Shown piece after piece: positions 1-5,512 of a DNA stretch of 5,512 nt. Position 1 is the stretch's first letter. Every line of letters begins with the position of its first letter. The position numbers and the translations under genes are program-made. This stretch comes from Candidatus Aminicenantota bacterium (GTDB lineage: Bacteria > Acidobacteriota > Aminicenantia > UBA2199): the NCBI GenBank assembly GCA_030620255.1, contig JAUXFB010000118.1, positions 1-5,512 of the forward strand, given 5' to 3'. The notes under the pieces were generated by a model. The model did not search any database. It was not told the origin of the DNA and saw only the letters and a list, made by a program, of their open reading frames with translations.

Positions 1-1
1 A

Positions 2-190
2 CCACAGCTGAAAGAAGAACTGAAAAAATTGGGTAGAGAGGATATAATTATAACTTGTGGAGGTGTAATACCTGTCCAAGATTATGATTTTCTCTATAAA
101 CATGGGGCATCAGCAATTTTCGGGCCAGGGACAAAGATTCCCTATACTGCAAAAAAGGTTATGGAAGAAATAAATAAAAGGTTTGCTTAA
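2..190 (+). CDS. Methylmalonyl-CoA mutase-type B12-binding domain, C-terminal fragment
   Basis: Partial gene: 62 codons before the stop at 188-190; the start lies outside the window. The residues match the end of the cobalamin-binding domain of methylmalonyl-CoA mutases. The Gly-Gly of the third B12 motif is at fragment residues 20-21 (TCGGVIPVQDYDFL), followed by the very characteristic AIFGPGT (38-44) and a final helix (TAKKVMEEI). The earlier DxHxxG and SxL motifs would be upstream. Methylmalonyl-CoA mutase interconverts methylmalonyl-CoA and succinyl-CoA in the cytoplasm using adenosylcobalamin. The fragment cannot show whether this is a full-length mutase, a separate small B12 subunit or a related acyl-CoA mutase such as isobutyryl- or ethylmalonyl-CoA mutase. 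No terminator is visible in the 39 bp before the next gene, so read-through is possible, but there is no functional link to the glycan genes. Confidence 0.9.
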   Translation, partial: PQLKEELKKLGREDIIITCGGVIPVQDYDFLYKHGASAIFGPGTKIPYTAKKVMEEINKRFA

Positions 191-229
191 TTGTAAATAC
201 TTAGAACCAATAAAATGAGCTAAAATAAA

Positions 230-1051
230 ATGGGTAAAAACAGATTCTTTGTTCTCTCTATTGATTTAGAATCAGAGGTCAGTGGTGTTTTGGACAATAA
301 TTATCTAATTATAGAACATACAGAAACAATTGAATCATTATTATCTTTATTAAAAGAAGAAAATGTTAAATTATCTATATTCGTTGTTGGCGAACTGCTT
401 AAAAAATTTCCTAAAATAGTAGATTTTTTTGAGAGATTTGAGGTTGAATTTCATTGTCATAGTTATTCACATTCAGCAAAAAGACCGGATTCTGAAGAAG
501 AAATCAGTAAATGTAAATTTGAATTTGAAAAAAGATTTGGGAAATCACCGATTGGTTATAGAGCACCACAAGGGAAGATTTCAAAAGAAGGTATTAAATG
601 CTTGGAAAAACTAGGCTTTAAGTTTGACTCGAGCATTTTCCCTTCATACTATCCAAATCCCTTTAAATATTTATTCAAGAATAGGAATATATTTAAGTAT
701 AAAAACGCTGATATTATTGAGATACCTTTTACATCTGTCTCGCCTTTCAGACTTACCTTCTCTCTGTCATTTGTGAAGTTATTGGGAAAATGCTTCTACA
801 AAGCAGCATTCAAGATTTTTAGAATCCCTGATGTAATAGTTTTTGGATTTCATTTACATGATTTGGTTATGCCAGATAATATTTATTCAAAATTACCTTT
901 GTTCTGGAAGGTTATGTATTACAGAAATAGACATAATGGACTTGAGTTAATGAAAGAATTCATAAATTATTTCAAGGAGCGTAATTATGAGTTTGTTTTT
1001 ATTTCTGATTTGTATAAATTTCATAAAGAAAGGATTAAAAATAATGGTTAA
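230..1051 (+). CDS. NodB-type polysaccharide deacetylase family protein
   Basis: A 273-residue protein with the carbohydrate esterase 4 / NodB fold, expected to remove N- or O-acetyl groups from a glycan with a divalent metal. Visible motifs: motif 1 as SIDLES with D12 (a D-x-E form instead of the classical TFDDG); motif 2 as HSYSH with metal-ligand candidates H77 and H81; motif 3 as RAPQG with R111; motif 4 as DSSIF (133-137); motif 5 as GFHLHD with H208 and H210. This is the usual motif order and the key residues appear intact, so it is probably active. No signal peptide or membrane segment is seen, which suggests a cytoplasmic enzyme or one acting on a lipid-linked intermediate; this is inference. 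ATG 230 is chosen because the NodB domain begins almost at once, although there is no convincing Shine-Dalgarno sequence. It precedes an ATP-grasp gene, a pairing typical of envelope or exopolysaccharide loci. The substrate cannot be read from sequence. Confidence 0.88.
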   Translation: MGKNRFFVLSIDLESEVSGVLDNNYLIIEHTETIESLLSLLKEENVKLSIFVVGELLKKFPKIVDFFERFEVEFHCHSYSHSAKRPDSEEEISKCKFEFEKRFGKSPIGYRAPQGKISKEGIKCLEKLGFKFDSSIFPSYYPNPFKYLFKNRNIFKYKNADIIEIPFTSVSPFRLTFSLSFVKLLGKCFYKAAFKIFRIPDVIVFGFHLHDLVMPDNIYSKLPLFWKVMYYRNRHNGLELMKEFINYFKERNYEFVFISDLYKFHKERIKNNG

Positions 1052-1136
1052 AAAAAATCTATTACTGGTGTACATAATAGTAATACTACAGTTTTTATAC
1101 AGAACTAATATGTTGATTGATTTTTATTATATTTAA
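1044..1136 (+). CDS. Possible small hydrophobic peptide (30 aa), coupled to its neighbours
   Basis: An ATG-started frame of 30 codons, too short to be certain. It overlaps the deacetylase stop by 8 nt (ATGGTTAA) and ends 2 nt before the ATP-grasp ATG, so it fills the gap almost exactly. The product starts with a basic cap (MVKK) and then a hydrophobic run, NLLLVYIIVILQFLY, that could be a single membrane segment or signal anchor. AGGA at 1031-1034 lies 9 nt upstream as a weak ribosome binding site. It might be a small membrane protein, a leader peptide that lets ribosomes reach the Shine-Dalgarno-less ATP-grasp start, a remnant of a lost membrane protein, or chance in AT-rich DNA, where such runs encode Leu/Ile/Phe/Tyr easily. 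I recognise no family. Confidence 0.25.
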   Translation: MVKKNLLLVYIIVILQFLYRTNMLIDFYYI

Positions 1137-1138
1137 AC

Positions 1139-2296
1139 ATGAAAGTAGCAATATTTGATGCTGAGACAATAAAAGCTCTGCCAATTATTAGGAGTCTTGG
1201 CAGAAAAGGTTTAGATCTTATCTCTTTTAGCTTTGAAGTTCTGTCTCTGGGAGCAAGCAGTAAATTTGTTTCAAAAAACTATTATTTGCATGATTTAAAT
1301 GTTAAGCAGATAAAAAAAATATTTTATAAAGAAAAACCGGATATTGTTTTTCCTCTTGAAGAAAGAACCATCCGGTTCTTTCTTGATAATACAAGTATAA
1401 CAGATGGTTTTAATTTTATACTGCCTGAGAAAAATAGCTTTTCCATATTTAATGATAAATCTAAAACAATTGATTTTGTTACTAAATTGGGAGTCAGTGT
1501 GCCAAAGACTTTTGTACCAGATAGTCTTGAATCAGGAATTGAATATCTTAACTCGAGAAAATATTTTCCTGTTATACTAAAACCTAAACATTCGAGTGGA
1601 TCGCGAGGTTTGAAACTGGCAAACTCAGCACACGATGCTATTAAGAAATTAAGAGTAAGTATGAAAAAATATGGCTATCCTTTAATCCAGGAATTCATAC
1701 CTGCAGGTGGAAAGGCCATAGGTGCGGAGTTTCTATTTTACAAAGGTGAAGAAGTTCTTTCGTTTTCTCATGAGCGAATAAGAGAATTCCCTGTAAACGG
1801 TGGACCTAGTACATTTTGTAAAATCTCTCATAATATCAATGCAATAGAAATTGGCAGGAAAATTTTAAAAGCAGCTAATTATACTGGTTTTGCAATGGTT
1901 GAATTCAAAGAGCATCCCTTATCAAAGAAATTGTACCTTATGGAGGTTAACCCAAGGCCTTGGGGTTCTATTTCTTTGCCTATTTATGCAGGAGTTAATT
2001 TCCCGGTAGAGGCTGTTATGTTGTTTCATAATCCAAAAAATTATTTTAAAAAAGAGATTTCATTTGATAAAAATTTATTTATGAGATGGTTCTTTCCAGC
2101 AGACCTATTAAGTATTGTTTTTAATAGAAAATATAGCTTTTACAAAAAAATGGTTGAGATTTTTAGAGTATATCCAAATACTGTATATCAAGTAGTTGAT
2201 AAAACTGATATTAAACCCCTTTTTGTTATGATAATAAAGATGGTGTCCAATTTATTTAATTTTGAATTTATTAAAAAAAATCTTTTAAGAAAATAG
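1139..2296 (+). CDS. ATP-grasp family carboxylate ligase (COG3919-like)
   Basis: A 385-residue protein with the ATP-grasp layout: an N-terminal Rossmann-like lobe (1 to about 105, starting MKVAIFDAET), then the ATP-binding lobes. Visible motifs are FPVILKPKHSSGSRGL with K148 and K150 and the glycine-rich loop at 151-157, the adenine-contact region QEFIPAGG (184-191, E185), and the Mg-binding MEVNPRPWGS (E269, N271, R273). These enzymes join a carboxylate to an amine or thiol through an acyl-phosphate, using ATP. The order and the NPRPWGS form resemble predicted ATP-grasp carboligases often found in polysaccharide or envelope clusters with NodB deacetylases; an amino acid or amino-sugar substrate is inference. 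The last 85 or so residues are rich in aromatic and basic residues and may help substrate or membrane contact. ATG 1139 is well placed for the N-terminal lobe but has no Shine-Dalgarno; translation may be coupled to the short frame ending 2 nt upstream. Confidence 0.85.
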   Translation: MKVAIFDAETIKALPIIRSLGRKGLDLISFSFEVLSLGASSKFVSKNYYLHDLNVKQIKKIFYKEKPDIVFPLEERTIRFFLDNTSITDGFNFILPEKNSFSIFNDKSKTIDFVTKLGVSVPKTFVPDSLESGIEYLNSRKYFPVILKPKHSSGSRGLKLANSAHDAIKKLRVSMKKYGYPLIQEFIPAGGKAIGAEFLFYKGEEVLSFSHERIREFPVNGGPSTFCKISHNINAIEIGRKILKAANYTGFAMVEFKEHPLSKKLYLMEVNPRPWGSISLPIYAGVNFPVEAVMLFHNPKNYFKKEISFDKNLFMRWFFPADLLSIVFNRKYSFYKKMVEIFRVYPNTVYQVVDKTDIKPLFVMIIKMVSNLFNFEFIKKNLLRK

Positions 2297-2354
2297 AAAT
2301 TAAATAGAGTAATCCAGGTGATTTAATCCAAATGTTATGGACTCTTACATTTAT

Positions 2355-2383
2355 TTGCAAAATAGATGATAGTAATATATAAT
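2355..2383 (+). promoter_or_regulatory. Predicted sigma70-type promoter of the glycosyltransferase-GH130 operon
   Basis: A -35 box TTGCAA (2355-2360, 4 of 6 matches to TTGACA) is followed after exactly 17 bp by a perfect -10 box TATAAT (2378-2383). The expected transcription start is near 2390, about 53 nt before the glycosyltransferase ATG. It lies in the longest gene-free gap of the window (2297-2442). AT-rich DNA gives chance -10 boxes, but the optimal spacing and position support the call. If the host belongs to a phylum with a different housekeeping consensus, such as Bacteroidota (TTTG / TAnnTTTG), the call would be weaker. Confidence 0.6.
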
Positions 2384-2393
2384 TTTATGAGGT

Positions 2394-2424
2394 AATAAAT
2401 CCCTTTTTTAGGATTTATTTTTTT
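2394..2424 (+). terminator. Hairpin with T-tract: intrinsic terminator or leader attenuator
   Basis: AATAAATCC (2394-2402) and GGATTTATT (2411-2419) form a perfect 9-bp stem with an 8-nt loop, and seven T residues run from 2418 to 2424. This is the shape of a Rho-independent terminator, though only two pairs are G-C. It may end transcripts of the ATP-grasp gene. It also lies inside the predicted leader of the downstream gene, beginning about 4 nt after the predicted start site and ending 18 nt before the ATG, so it could act as an attenuator or as a 5'-end stabilising hairpin. Confidence 0.55.
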
Positions 2425-2430
2425 GCTGGA

Positions 2431-2435
2431 AAGGA
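2431..2435 (+). promoter_or_regulatory. Ribosome binding site of the glycosyltransferase gene
   Basis: AAGGA, with 7 nt to ATG 2443, is a good Shine-Dalgarno match and fixes the start. It begins 6 nt after the T-tract of the leader hairpin, so the hairpin does not mask it directly. Confidence 0.7.
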
Positions 2436-2442
2436 TATTGTT

Positions 2443-4680
2443 ATGAAAAAAATTAAAATTTCATGTATTGGAAATTTTCCCCCACGTCAATGTGGAATTG
2501 CTACATTTACAAGAGATCTTATAGAATCAATTATTAAAAATAAGAGAGAGAAAAAGATTAAAGCTGAGGCTTACATTATTGCTATGAACGACCCAAACCA
2601 AACATACAATTATCCAGAAGAGGTTAAATTTGAGATAAGACAGGAGCATCAGAGGGATTATCTAAAAGCAGCTAAGTTTATTAATTACAGTGATGCTAAT
2701 ATTTGTGTTTTACAGCATGAATTTGGTATATTCGGTGGTGATAGTGGTATTTATATCCTTCCTTTGATCCACAGATTAAAAATACCATTGATTGTTACTT
2801 TTCATACTGTATTGGAAAATCCTTCTTACAATGAAAAAGTAATTATCCAGGAAATCAGTAATAAAGCGGAAAAAGTAATAGTTATGAGCAATCTGGCTGT
2901 TGACTTTTTAACTAAAATTTATAATGTACCTCAAGAAAAAATTGAACTCATAGAGCATGGTGTTCCTGATTTTAATTTTGTTTTGAGAAAGAAATATAAA
3001 AAAAGGTTAAACCTTGAAAATAAAAGAAGTCTCTTAACATTTGGTTTATTGAGCAGAGACAAGGGCATTGAAACTGTGATTAATGCTTTGCCAAAGGTTA
3101 TTAAGAATCATCCTGATATTATCTATATTATATTGGGGAAAACACATCCGGGCGTAGTAAGAGTTTCAGGTGAGGAATATAGAAATTATCTGAAACATCT
3201 CGTTGAAAAAAATAAGCTTAGAAAAAATGTCTATTTTTACGACTCTTATGTAAGTAATGAGAAAATATTTGAATACTTATCTGCTATTGATATTTATATA
3301 ATCCCTTATCTTAATAAGGCTCAAATCACAAGCGGTACTCTATCTTATGCTATTGGGGCGGGGGCGGCTGTAGTTTCAACACCGTATTGGCATGCAAAGG
3401 AACTTTTAGCGGATAAAAGAGGGAGATTGTTTGATTTTGGCGATTCAGATGCTCTTGCTGATATTCTTATCAAATTATTAGATAAGCCTTCAGAGCTATC
3501 TGAAATGAGGAAGAAGGCTTATAAATATGGCAGACAGACAATTTGGCCAAAAGTTGGCTCTAAGTATTTCAAGCTCCTTTCTAAAATATTGAACTCACGG
3601 ATTGATTTGAAACTAAAGGAAGAATCAATAATTAATCCTTTGGTTTTACCAAAATTTAGTTTATTACATATAAGAAGGTTAACTGATGATACGGGAATTA
3701 TCCAACATGCCAAGTATAACATTCCTAATTTAAAGAGTGGTTATACCCTTGATGACAATGCCAGGGCTCTCTTATTGTGTTTAATGGCTTACGAGCAAAA
3801 AAAAGATCCAATAGCATTAGATTTATTACCTGTGTATTTAAGTTATATCTATTATATGCAAAATGATGATGGAACATTTAGAAATTTGTTAAGCTTTAGC
3901 AGGGATTTTTTAGATAAAAAAGGTTCAGAAGATTCATTCGGAAGAACAATATGGGCTTTAGGTTTTCTTATTCGGTTCACTAAAAATGATACATATTTTC
4001 AAATATCAAAAGAGATGTTTGCTAAAGCATTCAAGAATTTCAAAAAACTGAAATCCATAAGGGGTATGGCGAATACGGTAATTGGTATCTGTCATTATTT
4101 ACATCGCTTTTTAAGTGATGAGGAGATGAATAAAGTACTTAGAGATATTACATACAATATTATTGATAAGTATGAAAGTGAAAGAAGAAAAGATTGGAAC
4201 TGGTTTGAATCAATAATGACATATGATAATGGGATTATTCCGACAGCTCTTTTTTCTGCGTATAAATTAATCAATGATGATAAAATATTAAGTGTTGCTA
4301 ATGAATCAATGGAATTTTTGGAAAAAATTATTTCTAAGGAGGGATATATATCATTGATAGGAAATAATGGTTGGTATAAAAGGGGAAAGACCCGTTCCAG
4401 ATATGCTCAGCAGCCAGTTGATGCTGCTGCTATAGTTTTGATGTTTTATCAGGCTTTTATGGCTACTAAGGACAATAAATATATTGATAAACTTTTCACC
4501 TCATTTATGTGGTTTCTGGGAGAGAATGATTTAAGAACTCCTTTGTATGATTTTGAAACGCATGGTTGCAATGATGGATTAGAGAGTCGCGGTGTGAATA
4601 GGAATCAAGGAGCTGAGAGTACAATATCGTACCTGATTTCTCATTTAACAGTTCTTCAGGCTTTTGAGAGCTTCATTTAA
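2443..4680 (+). CDS. GT4-like glycosyltransferase fused to a C-terminal six-hairpin-like helical domain
   Basis: A 745-residue two-domain protein. Residues 1 to about 385 are a GT-B glycosyltransferase like family GT4: NFPPRQCGIATFTRDL at the N-terminal glycine loop, VTFHTVL with the usual His (H121), GLLSRDKGIE with the donor-phosphate R205/K207 pair, and QITSGTLSYAIGAGAAV at the donor loop. The two glutamates of the canonical EX7E motif are Q294 and Y302 here. Residues about 400-740 are all-helical with repeated acidic and aromatic motifs: LTDDTGIIQHA (413-423), GYTLDDNARAL (433-443), EDSFGRTIWALG (496-507), WNWFE (585-589), QQPVDAAA (656-663) and NRNQGAEST (719-727). This suggests an (alpha/alpha)6 glycosidase-like barrel whose chemistry I cannot name. 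GT4 enzymes of one domain are usually near 350-400 residues, so the fusion is clear. No signal peptide or membrane segment is seen; probably cytoplasmic. The GH130 gene 32 bp downstream points to a mannose-containing glycan (inference). Confidence 0.87.
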   Translation: MKKIKISCIGNFPPRQCGIATFTRDLIESIIKNKREKKIKAEAYIIAMNDPNQTYNYPEEVKFEIRQEHQRDYLKAAKFINYSDANICVLQHEFGIFGGDSGIYILPLIHRLKIPLIVTFHTVLENPSYNEKVIIQEISNKAEKVIVMSNLAVDFLTKIYNVPQEKIELIEHGVPDFNFVLRKKYKKRLNLENKRSLLTFGLLSRDKGIETVINALPKVIKNHPDIIYIILGKTHPGVVRVSGEEYRNYLKHLVEKNKLRKNVYFYDSYVSNEKIFEYLSAIDIYIIPYLNKAQITSGTLSYAIGAGAAVVSTPYWHAKELLADKRGRLFDFGDSDALADILIKLLDKPSELSEMRKKAYKYGRQTIWPKVGSKYFKLLSKILNSRIDLKLKEESIINPLVLPKFSLLHIRRLTDDTGIIQHAKYNIPNLKSGYTLDDNARALLLCLMAYEQKKDPIALDLLPVYLSYIYYMQNDDGTFRNLLSFSRDFLDKKGSEDSFGRTIWALGFLIRFTKNDTYFQISKEMFAKAFKNFKKLKSIRGMANTVIGICHYLHRFLSDEEMNKVLRDITYNIIDKYESERRKDWNWFESIMTYDNGIIPTALFSAYKLINDDKILSVANESMEFLEKIISKEGYISLIGNNGWYKRGKTRSRYAQQPVDAAAIVLMFYQAFMATKDNKYIDKLFTSFMWFLGENDLRTPLYDFETHGCNDGLESRGVNRNQGAESTISYLISHLTVLQAFESFI

Positions 4681-4700
4681 AAAGCTATTTTGATTTTTAA

Positions 4701-4706
4701 AAAGGA
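4701..4706 (+). promoter_or_regulatory. Ribosome binding site of the GH130 gene
   Basis: AAAGGA with 6 nt to ATG 4713. A closer ATG at 4708 is followed at once by TAA, so 4713 is the usable start. No promoter or convincing terminator lies in the 32 bp after the glycosyltransferase stop, which supports co-transcription. Confidence 0.7.
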
Positions 4707-4712
4707 AATGTA

Positions 4713-5512
4713 ATGGCTATTATAAAGAGATATGAGAATAACCCAATATTAACTAAAGATGATGTCCCATATCCAGTAGCAACTGTTCATAATGCTGCTG
4801 TAGTAAAATATAATAATAAATATATAATGATCTTTCGCTCGCACTTGGAAAATGGGCGTAGTATTCTTGGCATAGCATATAGTGATAATGGATTTAAATT
4901 CAAAGTGGCTAAAAAACCTTTTATGGTTCCTGCAAAACATGGGGTTTTTAAAGAGTATGAAGAATATGGAATTGAGGATCCACGTATTACTTTTATAAAT
5001 GATGAATATTTGATTACTTATAGTGCTTATTCAAGGTATGGAGTTCGTGTAGCTCTTGCAACAACTAAGGATTTTAAAAAAGTTGAAAGGTTTTCTCTAA
5101 TAACTGAAGCTGATTATAGAAATGTTGTTATTTTCCCCGAAAAAGTTGAAGGCTTATATGTTAGACTGGACAGGCCACACTCTGAAATAATTCCTTGGTC
5201 AATATGGATATCTTATTCTCCGGATTTAAAATTTTGGGGGGAGTCTAAATTGATAATGAAACCTGCTCAATATCACTGGGATGAGGTAAAGATTGGTCCG
5301 GGTGCTACACCAATAAAAACAAAATATGGATGGTTAAGCATTTATCATGGAGTGTTTCAAACAATGGGTGGTAATATTTATAGGTTAGGTGTTGCATTGC
5401 ATGATCTGAAAGATCCTTCCAGAATTATTGGTGTAGGTGATAACTGGATATTGCAGCCTGAAGAATTATATGAAGTTACTGGTTATGTTCATAATGTGGT
5501 TTTTTCATGTGG
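4713..5512 (+). CDS. GH130 family beta-mannoside phosphorylase/hydrolase, 3' end outside window
   Basis: An open frame of 266 complete codons that runs off the right edge. Family GH130 members are usually about 300-350 residues, so perhaps 40-80 are missing. The five-bladed beta-propeller pattern is visible: YENNPIL (7-13), VHNAAVVKYNNKYIMIFR (25-42), GRSILGIAYSDNG (48-60), the signature GIEDPRI (86-92) with D89 as the expected catalytic general acid, RLDRP (151-155), IWISYSPDLKFWG (164-176), VKIGPGATPIKTKYGWLSIYHG (192-213) and YRLGVAL (223-229). GH130 enzymes cleave beta-1,4- or beta-1,2-mannosides, mostly by phosphorolysis giving alpha-mannose-1-phosphate; some are hydrolases. The basic residues R91, R151, R154, K193 and H212 are candidates for phosphate binding, favouring a phosphorylase, but I cannot assign subfamily or linkage. 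No signal peptide is seen, so it is likely intracellular. It is the second gene of an operon with the glycosyltransferase fusion. Confidence 0.9.
   Translation, partial: MAIIKRYENNPILTKDDVPYPVATVHNAAVVKYNNKYIMIFRSHLENGRSILGIAYSDNGFKFKVAKKPFMVPAKHGVFKEYEEYGIEDPRITFINDEYLITYSAYSRYGVRVALATTKDFKKVERFSLITEADYRNVVIFPEKVEGLYVRLDRPHSEIIPWSIWISYSPDLKFWGESKLIMKPAQYHWDEVKIGPGATPIKTKYGWLSIYHGVFQTMGGNIYRLGVALHDLKDPSRIIGVGDNWILQPEELYEVTGYVHNVVFSC

Noticed and set aside
215..223. Two-codon frame ATG-AGC-TAA just before the deacetylase start, as a leader minigene
   Set aside because: It is too short to distinguish from chance and has no ribosome binding site.
429..614. 61-codon + frame inside the deacetylase gene
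   Set aside because: It is out of frame with a gene carrying a full NodB motif set, and its product is a low-complexity Lys/Asn/His-rich sequence with no family likeness.
1083..1130. Possible promoter before the ATP-grasp gene (TAATAT or TATTAT boxes)
   Set aside because: No -35-like hexamer lies at a suitable distance from either box; A/T-rich hexamers are expected here.
2330..2352. AAATGT/ACATTT 6-bp inverted repeat upstream of the promoter, as an operator
   Set aside because: It has an 11-nt gap and is almost pure A/T; expected by chance in this composition.
3519..3722. 67-codon minus-strand frame
   Set aside because: It is antisense to the conserved glycosyltransferase fusion across the linker and the start of the helical domain, with no ribosome binding site or recognisable product.
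4669..4691. Inverted repeat AGCTT/AAGCT with a short T-run after the glycosyltransferase stop, as a terminator
   Set aside because: The stem is only 5 bp, followed by A and four T residues; too weak, and the next gene follows within 32 bp with its own ribosome binding site.
4749..4940. 63-codon minus-strand frame
   Set aside because: It is antisense to the GH130 propeller; the sense frame has clear family motifs throughout.

Overview
The window is an AT-rich stretch of bacterial DNA (roughly one third G+C by eye). All recognisable genes lie on the + strand and are closely spaced. Nothing seen fixes the phylum. Two genes (starts 2443 and 4713) have clear Shine-Dalgarno sequences and two (starts 230 and 1139) do not. 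There are no phage, IS, CRISPR, tRNA or rRNA signatures. The gene at each edge is cut by the window.

Layout: (1) 2-190 is the last 62 codons of a methylmalonyl-CoA mutase-type B12-binding domain, a core-metabolism gene. (2) 230-1051 is a NodB-type polysaccharide deacetylase. (3) 1044-1136 is a possible 30-codon hydrophobic peptide that bridges the gap to the next gene. (4) 1139-2296 is an ATP-grasp ligase of the predicted carboligase type (COG3919-like). (5) 2297-2442 is an intergenic region with a good sigma70-like promoter (TTGCAA-17-TATAAT) and, immediately downstream, a 9-bp hairpin with a T-tract that sits in the predicted 5' leader. (6) 2443-4680 is a 745-residue fusion of a GT4-like GT-B glycosyltransferase with a C-terminal alpha-helical, six-hairpin-like domain. 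(7) 4713-5512 is a GH130 beta-mannoside phosphorylase/hydrolase, open at the right edge.

Genes 6 and 7 are separated by 32 bp, share the promoter at 2355-2383 and look like one operon for making or turning over a (probably mannose-containing) glycan. Genes 2 and 4 are a pair often associated with envelope or extracellular polysaccharide modification. The most interesting points are the glycosyltransferase's non-canonical donor site (Q294/Y302 where GT4 enzymes have the two glutamates of EX7E), its fusion to a putative glycosidase-fold domain next to a phosphorylase, and the hairpin that begins about 4 nt after the predicted transcription start.
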